NCBI GenBank assembly: GCA_029379385.1
Contig: CM055612.1
Span: forward strand, 1,488,001 to 1,552,000
From: Quillaja saponaria
Taxonomy: Eukaryota > Streptophyta > Magnoliopsida > Fabales > Quillajaceae
DNA length: 64,000 nt
Direction of reading: 5' to 3'
Shown: positions 36,475-47,764 of the stretch, in pieces
Layout of the letters: each line of letters starts with the position of its first letter
How positions within the stretch are numbered: position 1 is the first letter of the stretch
Position numbers and translations under genes: made by a program
The notes under the pieces: generated by a model
Database searches by the model: none
The model's input: only the letters and a program-made list of their open reading frames with translations
What the model was told of the DNA's origin: nothing

Positions 36475-37905
36475 AGATATATTCTGTACCAAAACGAAAG
36501 AAGAGAAATGTGTTTCTAAAACTTTGTACAAGAAAATGTGTATTTGGTATAAAATTGTCTGATTATTCAATTTCCTCTGTGACACCCCTTGCTAGTTAAA
36601 GGTTGTACTGGAAAGTGAAAAGGATGACTCAGCATGTTCACGTTTTTTTTATATTTAACTTTCATGTTGTTTTCATGTCAATTTTTTATTTATCTCGACT
36701 AATTTATGTTTTTTAATTTGCTAATTGCAGTTGTTGTTATGTTTTTAAATTTCTTGTTTAAGATATTGTCCGACCAATATTATATTTTATAAATATTTAT
36801 TATTATCTTGCATACCACTTGATCATGGTTTACATAAACTCTAAAAAAATAGAAATTAACAGTCAATTATACTGTCGTTACAAATAAAGCCTAGGGAGTA
36901 GGGACAAAAAAGAGAAAAAACGAGCTGGCGAGAAATTGATTCAATTTCTCAATTTAAAGAAAATGGAAAAAGGAACATGCCAGCTAGGACGTTTAGGTAT
37001 GAGATGACTGAATTACCCTCACATAGTACCGTTTTTATTTAACACGTTCCGTAAATACTAAGCTACATCAAGTGTTAAAATAGTCAATATGCAAAACATT
37101 TAATTCGTTAATTATATGCCGAATGTCGGTAGCAACATCTAGGTTTCGTTTGTGGCGGCTTTTGTCGCAGAGAAATTTCTGGGTTTTCTCCCGGATGTCG
37201 GTAATTACATCTGAATCGATTGGGTTAGATTTAGAGGACGAAGGTTAGATAGCGAGGGAGGGAGGGATAGAGAGGCCCGTGTTTCCCACCTAACTCCTCG
37301 CAGATTCATTTATGGTCCGAATTATATTTCGTTGATTATATAAGGATACGTCTTCTACGGTTCAAATCGATTGGGTTTAACATTCCAGCTTTTGGGTTAG
37401 GGTTTCTATTGGATATAGCTCCATTTTTTCAACGGTGAGATCTTATAACCGTTAAGTTTTATCAAAGTTTTGTTTTTTTCTTCCTTAATTTTGTTTGTTA
37501 TCATTCTTAGTTCTATGTTTTGAATGCAATTGTTTGTTGGAATTATGGAGCTTTAGTTAATGTTGCTTTAATTTTCTGTTTGATAACAAAGTGGGATTAC
37601 TCCAAAAACTTCAATAGATGAGAGAAACGTAGTTACTTTTATGATATGAAGAAGATAATGGAGAGCTGAACTTTTGTCAGTAAGAACAAATTACAATAGC
37701 TACATGCAGTCAAAATTTGTTATGTTCTCTTATTTGCCTACCCTTTTTGTTTATCAGGTGTTTGAAGGAAATGACAGCTAAATCTTAGGTAAATTAGGAA
37801 TATATGTGTTGGCAGTTATGAGATTTTCTGTTGTATCTAGTGGTAATATTCGTGCTGTGTTTGATAGACGAGCCGAAGCAAAATACTTCTTTTTAAGAGG
37901 ATAAA
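36475..37905. other. P450 copy 3 3' flank and PP2C promoter/leader
   Basis: The left part matches the 3' flanks of the other intact P450s. From about 37200 it is unique and includes a telo-box (TTAGGGTT at 37397-37404). Candidate leader-intron sites follow (donor near 37434, acceptor near 37868), suggesting a spliced 5' UTR. Exact transcription start not determined. Confidence 0.5.
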
Positions 37906-40900
37906 ATGCCTTCGTCTTACTTATCAAGACTGAGAGGTGCTATCCAACGATCAATAGTAGGGAAAGAAGGTGGAATCCAAGACTCTGTCGAGATTCTGAT
38001 TGGACAAGGCAAGTTCTGGTTTGGCAATTCAAGGTTATTTCATTCAGTAAGCTGCTCATCTTGTAAGGACCTGCATGCTTTTTTGCGTCCTGGCACTATC
38101 TTCACTAGCAGCTCGGAATTAGTTAACAAAAATAGAAATCCATCTGTTGTTGGAACGGTTTCTCGCACACTTTCCACTCCATCTATATCAGCACCTTCGT
38201 TTCAAGCCTGTGGATACCACATTGATTTTGCATTTACTGGAGCTTGTCAGTTTTCAAGCAGCAGCAATTTTAAGAGTAAAACAATGGATGCATGCATATC
38301 CAGAGTCATATATGGCAATTTCTCTTTAGGCAACTCAACTTTGAGGCATTTCCACCACTTTATGTCAACAAATGGTGTCAGTAGTTCAAATATCAATATA
38401 GTTCCTGACTGCAGCAGAAAAGTGAGTATGAGTCTAAAAAACCGACAACAACCTGACAATCATGCCATCTATGGATATTTTGTCTATAATGTTGCAAAGA
38501 GCTGGTGCAGTCAGTATTCATCCACAGAGGCAGGGCCAGGAGATTTCCTTAGGTCATCATCATCGTGTTTTTCAACCGGTACTGCTCCTGATGTGCCCCT
38601 TGATTGTTCTGCTCATGAGGAGCTACTTGCAAATTCTGCAGATTCAACCGAACAGTATGTCCTCTGGTGTTCTCTCGCTTCTAACTGCATAACTTTTAGC
38701 AAATGTAGTGAACTTTTTAGAGCAAAGAGTTCATTATGCAATAATCTCACTGCACCAAATAATTCTGATGTAATTGTGATAGTTGCATCACCTGAGTCCT
38801 GAAAAAGATAGGTTATGGGCATCCTTGGTATGGTAGATTAAAATGTCCGAGGTTGCCTAAAACTCTTAAAATTAAAAGCAGACATTGTCCTGCTCTTAAT
38901 GTTATGAACAGTAGCTTCTTGTAAGACCGGGCACATTTTTGTAAGCTTTGAAATGGAGATATTTTGAACATGGGAATTTGACTAGTACTAGTGTTTTATA
39001 ATAATTTAACTGCAACACTATTAGTTTGTAATAATAGTATTTTGACTGAGCATAATTGCTTTCTTAACACATTGCACCTGTTCATTTAAGTTTTTAAAGA
39101 ACGACTAATGACTTCTGCATACTTGCAGTTTATTGTTTCTCTTTCTATTTCTATTGGAGACAAAAATGCCAAATGTCAGTTAGTTAGTTGTTTTCAGGTA
39201 CAAAAAGGTCTATATAACTGTGTATTTTACTTGTTTGTGATGAGAATCTGTCAAGATTGGGCACACGTGCACAACAGTTATTGTTAGTTGATGTTTGTTT
39301 ACCGTTTCCATTTGTTTAACATGATAAGAAACAAAACGTGGTAGTTCTTCCTATTATGGATTCTACAATGTTTTAGATGTCCGTGATGAGTTTTTTATTT
39401 TTTGGAGATCAGGCACACGTGGACAACAGTTTTCATTACTTGATCTTGGTTTGCAGTTTGCATTTGTATAAAATTATAAGAAACAAAACTTGGTAGTTCT
39501 TCCTATTTGTCGATTCTACAATATGTTCCAGAGTAACAGAACTTTCCATATTGCAGCTTATTGGTTAATGTATAAGTTGTTGCCTTTTTTTTTGTCAGAC
39601 CAGTCACTATAGGCTGTTCTAGAGTAGAAACTATACCCAGAAATTTAGCTCAACTGTACCTATTTGGTCATAGTGAAAGATATGCCGGCTTTTATATGGG
39701 TAAAAATAAATATTTAGTCTTAATTTTAGTATGATTTGGTTGAGTGGTAACTGCAGGATTCCTTCAGGCAAAACCCTGAAGTTACTTTCAGGATCATGCT
39801 ACCTCCCCCATCCTGATAAAGAAGAAACTGGGGGAGAAGATGCACACTTTATATGTTCGGATGAACAAGCTATTGGGGTGGCAGATGGTGTTGGTGGCTG
39901 GGCAGATCTGGGTGTTAATTCTGGGCTCTACTCCCGGGAACTGATGTGTAATTCAGTAAATGCTATTAAGGAGGAGCCAAAGGGTTCAATAGACCCAGCT
40001 AGGGTCTTGGAGAAAGCACACTCAAGCACAAAGGCTAAGGGTTCTTCAACGGCATGCATAATAGCACTGACTGACCAAGTATGGTACTTTTGCCTTTGTG
40101 TCTTTAAAATTTTAAGAGTAGATTTTGCCTGGTAACACTGATTTAATTGCACTGTCAAACATTTTTAATGTGCTAAGGCCGATTTCAAATATTGGGGAAA
40201 TGACCGTGGTCAGCAGAATCAAAGTAGTCACAGTTAAACCTTTTCCCATCCATATTTGGATGCCTGACCACATTATTAGAGGTAGACACATAACATCTTT
40301 AAGTGCTCACCCTCAATAGTTACCACCAAATAGAGTAAGGTAGAATTTTATGGTTTCCTTTCTACACTGTTCCCTACTGAGTGAGACTATAAAAACAGCA
40401 TAGCGACTGATAATTCAGAATCAGAATAGGTCCTGTTCGGGGGACAAGTCAATAGGAAATGCAGTCATGCAGAAAAGTCCATTTTGTTACATCACTTGCT
40501 GGCATTATGGATTTATTGTCCGAGTTCTTTCTGCAGGGCCTTAATGCCATTAATTTAGGGGACAGTGGGTTTATGGTGGTCCGAGATGGGTGCACCATTT
40601 TCCGGTCTCCGGTGCAGCAACACGATTTTAATTTCACCTATCAACTAGAGTGGGGAAGTGATGGTGATTTACCCAGCTCTGGTCAGGTTAGTACATTGTT
40701 TGATGAAGTTTCTTAGTCATCAGTTGTATTAATATCTTAAACTATGTTCATCTTTTATATATGTCTGCAGAGGGCTGAAGCTTTCCCCTGGCAACACTTT
40801 ATTTATTATTATTATATTTTCTCTTTTGGGTGTGTTGGTAGTAGATTTATTTTACAAAATCTATGACCACTAGAGCTGTCAGTTGTTTGGTACCATGTTG

Positions 40901-41314
40901 TTTATTGGGAACATGATCAAGTTGGGTTGAAGATCTCTTATGAAAACAATGATAATGTAACAGCAGCTCTATCCTCCTTGTTGATGATGAATGCTAAGCC
41001 GCCTTTCTGTTTTTCAGGTTTTCACAATACCTGTTGCTCCTGGAGATGTAATAATTACTGGTACAGACGGACTTTTTGACAACTTGTACAACAATGAGAT
41101 CACTGCAGTGGTGGTTCATGCCATTAGAGCTGGTTTAGGCCCTCAGGTGACAGCCCAGAAAATAGCTGCTTTGGCACGCCAAAGAGCACAAGATAAAGAC
41201 CGGCAGACGCCATTCTCTACCGCAGCTCAAGAGGCTGGGTTCCGTTATTATGGTGGCAAACTTGATGACACTACCGTTGTTGTTTCCTACATTAGCAACT
41301 CAAATGACACTTGA
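37906..41314 (+). CDS. PP2C-type Ser/Thr phosphatase (PP2C 55/80-like)
   Basis: Four exons, 37906-38654, 39757-40078, 40537-40686 and 41018-41314, give 505 residues. The N-terminus MPSSYLSRLRGAIQRSIVG and the long Ser-rich region (about 1-250) are typical of the plant PP2C 55/80 group; the basic, hydroxylated start could be an organelle targeting peptide. The C-terminal catalytic half shows GEDAHFI, GVADGVGGWADLGV, NLGDSGFMVVRDG, GTDGLFDNLYNNEI and GGKLDDTTVVVSYI. The aspartates in these motifs are the metal ligands of the PPM fold. It dephosphorylates Ser/Thr phosphoproteins; the substrate is not known. Exon 1 stays open past its donor to TGA about 38802, so intron retention would give a truncated protein lacking the catalytic domain. 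Intron 1 (38655-39756) contains a diverged tandem duplication. Confidence 0.92.
39254..39530 (+). repeat. Diverged tandem duplication in PP2C intron 1
   Basis: Two related units, about 39254-39371 and 39406-39530, share GGCACACGTG-ACAACAGTT, ATAAGAAACAAAAC-TGGTAG and GATTCTACAAT in the same order. Unit 1 contains a CACGTG hexamer, as does unit 2. Confidence 0.7.
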
Positions 41315-42544
41315 CTCAGTGTCTTGCCCTTCATATCCCTCTCTTCTGTACATTTGTAGAATTCAGTCTATTGGGAAATGAATGTGGTCATGCTTATTGA
41401 AAATGTCACGAAAACGGACCGTCCTAAGAAAAAGCATCAGTTAACGTTAAATGTAATGTGCTTCCATGGGATTTATTTTAATTGTTTTTTTTTAATTTAA
41501 TTTTTAACGTGTTTCTTAACTTTACTTATTAAGATGTAATATGTTTTTAAATCCAAAAGTAAATATATAATAAAAATTATTATCATTAACTATGACTTAA
41601 AATATTTTTAAAAAAAATGTTATGTTTATCACCTTAAGAAACATAGCTAAAAGAGTAGGAGTATTTTGATATTTGAGCTTAACTCAAATCAGCAAATTTG
41701 AATTTGACCTTGAGCTCGAAAATGAGCTTCATTTTAAATTTGAATTTGGCTTGAGCTCAATACTCAAGTGCTGTTTGAGTGTTCATAAGAACTGTAAAAA
41801 ATCTGAAAATACTATCATAAAAAAAAAAAAAAAAAAATCACAAAATTTATTATTCAAAACATACATAAAACATCATAATACTGCCATTTAAACTCTAAAA
41901 GAAAATTAGTCTAAAGTTCAGTAATTCAGTATAAGAACTGACAGTAAATATAGGTTTGATTAAAAAATAAAATTATAATAATTAAAGAATCTGAGTTACA
42001 TGTTTAAAATTTGTTTGTTAATGGTAAATTTACTCTCATAGAGTGAAAGTGAAAAAGAAGATCAACAGGCTAATGAAATCTATGAAATTTTTTAGATCTT
42101 AAAGTGATTGAGTGCTTAGTTTTAGTTTTTAAAAATATATATAATCATTTTAATATTTAATATCTTTATATATTCATTTTAATTTGAAACTAATACAAAC
42201 CGAATACCAACTAAATCTTGATCGAACCGAATCTAAATCAAGTTACGAACAGCTATACTGGTCGTGGAGCCCTAGCCTCAACCACTATTGCGTTTCTTGT
42301 CGTAAGGTGCCAAATTTGAATAAACGACTACCATTTCCCCAAAACAAAGATTTTTCTCCCTTGACTAAAGGCTCCGCAGCAGTCTAGAGTGTCTAATTAG
42401 GCAACTTTCGAACCGAACGGCAGGAATTCCGACTGGGTTTCAGCATTGCAAAATGGAACCCTAATTTCATGACGTAAAGGGAAATTTTTTTCCAATCTTC
42501 TCCCTCCGCGGTCCTGTAAGAAATTGAGATACTCAGGACGAGGT
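41315..42544. other. Spacer between PP2C and RRA genes
   Basis: No gene seen. Around 41660-41790 there is a stretch rich in GAGCTC/GAGCTT and TTTGAATTTG motifs, typical of decayed plant transposon sequence, then an A-run near 41820. The RRA leader region has a telo-box AACCCTAA at 42457-42464, about 80 bp before the ATG. Confidence 0.45.
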
Positions 42545-44521
42545 ATGGCAGGTCGTAGAGATGGCTCGTTGATGAGAGAGAAAGGCAAATCGGTTCTCGG
42601 ATCTCGTATCGTCGTATCCATTGTGATTGGTGTACTTCTCGGTGGCGTCTGTGCCTTCTTATTCCCTCATGGATTCTTCATCTCCGATCCACAAGTTCGA
42701 AACCGTCGAATCGGGAAATCGGATATCCAGGTTTGACTTTGAATTTTGATGGTTTATTTCTATTTGTTAACTTAATGCTATAGTAATGCTTTTGCTTTTG
42801 CTTTTGCTTTGGAGAGTTAAAACAGTTGTACTATAATTCGGTTATGTGTATTTGATTAATCTGGATGCTATAGTTTTCTTGTGTCCTTCGGCTATCTAAT
42901 ACATGTAGTGTGAAATGTCATTCATTGTGGAAGTCCCTCATTGTTAGCATCCCAGTGCAACATCCCAGTGCAGCATATGGCTGTCATTGTGAATTGAGTT
43001 ATAATACATTGAAGCAGCATTTTAGCTAAAATGAGTGTTAATATTTTCATAGGTGGAGCTGTTCATTGTTCATATATTGCCCTCTTCTTCTTCATTTTTT
43101 TTTTTTTTGTGTGATGGATCATTGCATTTTATAGTGGCACAACTTGGAATGTATAAAATTTCATTTAGAAATGAAGTTAAGTGTCTCTTTTTTGGAGGGT
43201 TTCTTTGTCCAAGATGCTGGGCTGCTTAGCATGGATAGCGCTCCCTGTCCTTAAATTGTCCCTTGTTTGAATTAACAATGCAAACATGCCTTTCCATAGA
43301 TGCTGTAAACCACTTATATTTTTGTTCTCTGATTTATTTATTTAAATTTTGTGGTTGAAATGGCATGGTTATAAGGCTCTTAATCCTTCTAGTCTTTGTT
43401 AGATTTCCTCAGCTGCATGTGAATCGTCAGAACGTATTAATGCTCTGAAGGCAGACATTGTATCAGTATCTGAGAAGAACTCTGAGCTCAAGAAGCAGAT
43501 AAAGGAGCTAACAGTGAAGCTACGACAGGCTGAACAAGGGAAGGATAATGCTGAGAAGCAGTTTTTGGTTTTGGGTGAAAAGCACAAGGCTGGGCCTTTT
43601 GGTACTGTCAAAGGGTTGAGAACTAACCCAACCATCTTATCTGATGAATCCGTGAATCCAAGATTGGGAAAAATCTTGCAGGAAGTTGCTGTTCAGAAAG
43701 AACTTGTAGTTGCCCTTGCAAACTCTAACGTGGAAGAAATGTTGGAGGTCTGGTTTACTAACATCAAGAGGGTGGGTATACCTAATTATTTGGTTGTTGC
43801 ATTAGATGACCGGATTGAAGAATTCTGCAAATCGAATGATGTTCCTGTCTACAAAAGAGATCCAGATGAAGGTATCGATACAATCGCTAAGACAGGAACT
43901 AACCATGCTGTCTCGGGATTGAAGTTTCGTATATTGAGGGAGTTCCTACAACTGGGTTATAGTGTTCTTCTCTCCGATGTTGATATTGTATACTTACAGA
44001 ACCCATTTGATCATCTTTATCGGGATTCAGATGTGGAGTCTATGAGTGATGGTCACAATAATATGACAGCATATGGATTTGATGACGTCTTTGACGAACC
44101 TGCCATGGGTTGGGCTCGATATGCTCATACAATGAGAATATGGGTTTTCAACTCAGGTTTCTTTTATATAAGGCCTACTCTTCCTTCAATTGAGCTTCTG
44201 GATCGTGTGGCCGATAGACTTTCTCGGGAACCAAAATCGTGGGACCAGGCAGTTTTCAATGAAGAGCTCTTTTTCCCTTCACATGCAGGGTATGACGGGC
44301 TTCATGCTTCCAAAAGAACTATGGATTTCTATCTCTTCATGAACAGTAAGGTTCTTTTCAAGACAGTTAGGAAAGATGCTGGACTTAAGAAGTTGAAGCC
44401 AGTGATAGTGCATGTTAACTACCACCCAGATAAATTCCCAAGGATGAAGGCTGTTGTGGAGTTTTATGTTAATGGAAAACAAGATGCGCTTGAACCTTTT
44501 CCAGATGGTTCTGACTGGTAG
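42545..44521 (+). CDS. RRA: Arabinosyltransferase RRA-type (GT77), cell-wall extensin arabinosylation
   Basis: Two exons, 42545-42730 and 43403-44521, give 434 residues. An upstream in-frame ATG at 42524 would add seven residues; MAGRRDG fits the family start better. A short cytosolic tail is followed by a single membrane anchor ([19 protein letters not shown]), as in Golgi type II glycosyltransferases. A heptad-like stem ([20 protein letters not shown]) leads into the GT77 catalytic domain with the nucleotide-sugar DxD motif in [14 protein letters not shown], then [20 protein letters not shown] and [11 protein letters not shown]. In Arabidopsis RRA1-3 add beta-1,2-arabinofuranose to hydroxyproline-linked arabinose on extensins. 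I cannot say which of RRA1-3 it is closest to. All key motifs look intact. Confidence 0.93.
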
Positions 44522-45390
44522 GACATAACTAAATCTGGTGCTGACCCAATAGTGGGCCTTGAATTTGATGCTCAAATTTACAGTATATGGATACAATAGA
44601 GTTCACCTCCTAGGATCAATTTTATCTCTGTATTCTCCTTGTCCAACTTTTGTTTTTCATTCAAAATTTGTCCCAGTTTGTTGCAATTTACATTTGTATG
44701 ACTTTATGAGCGGCCTTATGAGTAATTTGCAGGTTACCATTATCTTGGATCACGTATGCCAAAACATGTATATTTCTTTGGGTGCTGGAGGAAACTTGTT
44801 AGCCTTTTTTGATTTTAGTCTTTGTACACTGCACTGTTACTAGTTTAGTTTTGATATAAACGTAGAGTTGGATGTTTTATATGCATCTTTTGGAGAAACG
44901 AATGGAGATTGGTTACAGTTTTGATAGATGTAAAAGTGAGTACATCTTTTGGATGTTTTATGTGCATCTTTCTCTTCTTTTTGCAAAACTATAAATTTAA
45001 TCGTTAAAACAAAGTGGAAAGTGGCAATTGCAACATGAATTAAGACAAGCATACAAAATCCATTTCATTTTAGCATAAAAGATAGGGTCAGAAGAGAGTC
45101 AGAAAATACAAAATGGGAAGTGGCAATTGCAACATGAATTAGAGCCGACAACATGCTATTAAAATTGTAATTTACCCAACATACCAGAAACGATATGACA
45201 ACTTCTTAAGCCTATTTATACTTTAACCAGACAATTATCAAACAGAAACCACCAAACCAAAAACTAACTCGAAATTTTCTGTGTCATGTTTCCCTTGTTG
45301 GGACTGAATCACCAAGAGGACTCGTCATCTCTACGAAGAGCCTTTCTTTTTTTCTTTTGTCAGTTGTTGCAACTAAGCATATATAGTCAC
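44522..45390. other. RRA 3' region and spacer before the MRP RNA gene
   Basis: No gene seen. Two pairs of short direct repeats occur: TTGGATGTTTTAT-TGCATCTTT (near 44868 and 44950) and a 23-bp perfect repeat (45020-45042 and 45119-45141). Confidence 0.45.
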
Positions 45391-45436
45391 AGTCCCACAT
45401 CAGAAAAATGAAGTTTTCTGCTAAAGATTATATAAG
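45391..45436 (+). promoter_or_regulatory. USE + TATA promoter of plant snRNA type (Pol III spacing)
   Basis: AGTCCCACATCAG (45391-45403) matches the plant upstream sequence element RTCCCACATCG. TTATATAAG (45428-45436) follows after 24 bp. In plants this short spacing marks Pol III snRNA-type genes, while Pol II snRNA genes have about 10 bp more. The start site would be near 45460. Confidence 0.85.
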
Positions 45437-45460
45437 TCTACTACAGTGCATCAACCACCT

Positions 45461-45729
45461 AGGATCATGAGGTGGTGTGAGTGGGCCTAACTCCAATATT
45501 GGACTAGGCTCAGGAAAGTCCCCGGGCCGACTTCTGCAGAGATGCAGCTTCGGAAACGAGAGATTATTGGGCTTGGGAGTTTACTTGCCTTTAGGGCAAG
45601 GGGGAGGGGGCTGAGACGTGTTGTGGAGCCCTTGAATTTCCAGCCCAAGAACTTGGCCAATGACACAGTCATTCACACGGTCCTCTGGACAAAACAGAAC
45701 GGGGCTTATGCCCTCATGGTCCATTCTTT
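45461..45729 (+). ncRNA. RNase MRP RNA
   Basis: RNase MRP is a nucleolar ribonucleoprotein that cleaves pre-rRNA. Several independent signs support this call. The box GAAAGTCCCCG (45514-45524) matches conserved region I of RNase MRP RNA, and ACAGAACGGGGCTTA (45694-45708) matches conserved region V; their CCCC and GGGG can form helix P4. The 5' end GGATCATGAG (45462-45471) pairs over 10 bp (one G-U) with CTCATGGTCC (45713-45722), giving the closing helix P1. Between them GCCTAACTCCAATATTGGACTAGGC (45485-45509) would be too long to quote whole as a motif but forms a hairpin with arms GCCTA/TAGGC and TCCAATATTGGA. A plant USE/TATA promoter lies directly upstream and a T-run directly after P1. 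The length, about 265-270 nt, suits MRP RNA. RNase P RNA is less likely because the CR-I and CR-V forms are MRP-like. Exact ends are estimates. Confidence 0.85.
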
Positions 45730-45731
45730 TT
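45727..45731 (+). terminator. Pol III T-run terminator of the MRP RNA gene
   Basis: TTTTT directly after the closing P1 helix, as expected for Pol III termination. Confidence 0.7.
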
Positions 45732-47764
45732 CTTTGGGAGTTTACTTGCCTTAGGGCAAGGGTGCAAAGAACTTGAAATTTCAGATTCCAGTATTATAAA
45801 TCTATAATCAATCAAAGTAGGAGTAAATAAGTTATATACTGGTACAATTTATTTCAAAGACTTCTCTTCAATAATTCCATAAATAAGTTTAGCTATATCA
45901 TTAATGCTTGCAGAGAATTGGGTCAATCCTTCACCTTCCTATAATAAAAGTATTTCTTTCTATAACCAAAAACCAGCATTGGTATCATTAAAAAAGTGAG
46001 GGTTTTTCTTCTTCTTTATTTATCTTTTCCCGTCATTTTTATTAATTCAGTCAAGCGAACAAGATATCCATGAATGCCTTCAAAGTAGTGGAGAGAAGCA
46101 GCTGTACATCTCTGTGGTAGAGCTGGCAATCTACTCTTCTTTTATAATATTAATAGAATAAATTTATCTTGTTTCATATTTTAATTCTGAAACTGCTATC
46201 TGGAATGCAACAATGCAACGAAAAGTGTATAAACTAACTCCCTTAATTAAATCATTCGAATTAAATAACTAACAAGTTTTGTCAATTGGAATTCTTTAAT
46301 TTACTTCTTGAACTATTAAAAAATCATGACTTGCTATTTAAAGGCTAAGCCGGAAATGTCTCGGTTTTTTATTTTGTTTTAATTTATTGTAATCATCAGT
46401 TTAAATATCGTCGTAATTCATACTATGTTATATGTAAATTATTTATAATATTAATGAGTTGATTTGTAATATTAGTAAATTGTGTCATGATTGCCTCTCA
46501 TCCAATAACAATTATGAGATTTTCGTTTTAATTTAGTAAGTCTAGATGAATTTATATATATTTTGACTAATTAACTATTTGATCCGAGACATGTCATTCT
46601 CACCAATATCAAATAATTTATGAAAACTTAACTCTTCACGATATTTCAACTCAAAAAAATTTAAGAAAATAAAAATACATATTATTAACCACCGGACCAA
46701 CTTATTTGAATTAGCTTTTAATATTTGATTTATCAAAGGGTAATTACACATAATCGTGCAGAGACTATAATAGTATATACTATACTACTGGGAGGAGGGG
46801 ACTCAAGGGTCAATATAATATAAAATCATCTTTTAGACGTAGACGAAGACGAGGTAAATATTATTGTAATAATATTTATTATGGTGGTTCTTTGCTTGTG
46901 TTTTACTTTTGCTTTCTTTATTATAGTTGACAGGAATGGGATTGTTCTCAAAGTTCATGACTCTTGTCCTGTCCACATCTGAAAAGCAATTGCTCCTATA
47001 ATTTTCCGAAGGCTTGTATTCAGTGTGTTTGTTTCCAAGTGAAAAAGAGCAGAGAGAAGAGTACGCATCAACTTCTAATTCCGGTTCCTTTCTACATCTT
47101 TTCCTCTAATACTTCGTCTGTCATTGCGTCAAAATTTCAGAAACTAGTTTCTGTGTGAGTGAAAAATTCATTTGATGATTTGAAGAACAATAATATTATC
47201 CTCAAGGTAGGTTCTTTCGTATTGCGTGGTGGTTTAACTGTTCTCAACCATGGAGGGTGTCCCAGGGCTCTAATGGCCATACTCTTCTAATCTGCGAGTT
47301 CCTCCTGTCACCAAGTTTCCTAATATGATCTTTCCGTTTTGTACCCTCAAATCGTTGTGTTCCGAATCTTCTAATTCTTCAAAGATTAGTTTTTCAATTG
47401 TGGGTCGGCGAGTCGCCCTTAGAAACCCATTACTGACTACTTCAAGTGTTAACTTTCCTTAGTTTTCTCGGCTACCAAACAGAGAAATCCTGTTTCTTCT
47501 TATATTAGTTTTTGATGCTCTGGTATTCTCGGACACTACAAATATTGTTCACACCAGTAGATCTGTTATCCTGATAGAGCGCGCGCCACTGGCATTTATG
47601 CACGTTTTTATGTGTATTTTGTAGTAGTTCCTGCAAGATTTGAGGTAATTATTGGGATATCTTTGCATAAAGTACCTGATTCTCTCGCCTATATGCTGGT
47701 TTGAAGCACAAGCATTATACTGGTTTTGCAATTAGGAAAACATGAAATTTGGTTCTCAAACACG
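45732..47764. other. Spacer and probable leader of the DeSI-like gene
   Basis: Immediately after the terminator (45735-45762) is a near-copy of an internal MRP RNA segment. The rest to about 46850 is AT-rich with no gene. From about 46900 to 47740 base composition is more even, so this may be promoter and spliced 5' leader of the next gene; no exon there can be proven. Confidence 0.4.

Noticed and set aside
38655..38802. Continuation of PP2C exon 1 to an in-frame stop as the true gene end
   Set aside because: A donor at 38655 joins in phase to the catalytic exons; the extension is better explained as intron sequence or a retained-intron isoform.
45487..45754. Open frames on both strands over the MRP RNA region
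   Set aside because: They overlap a structured RNA gene with promoter and terminator and show no protein-family features.
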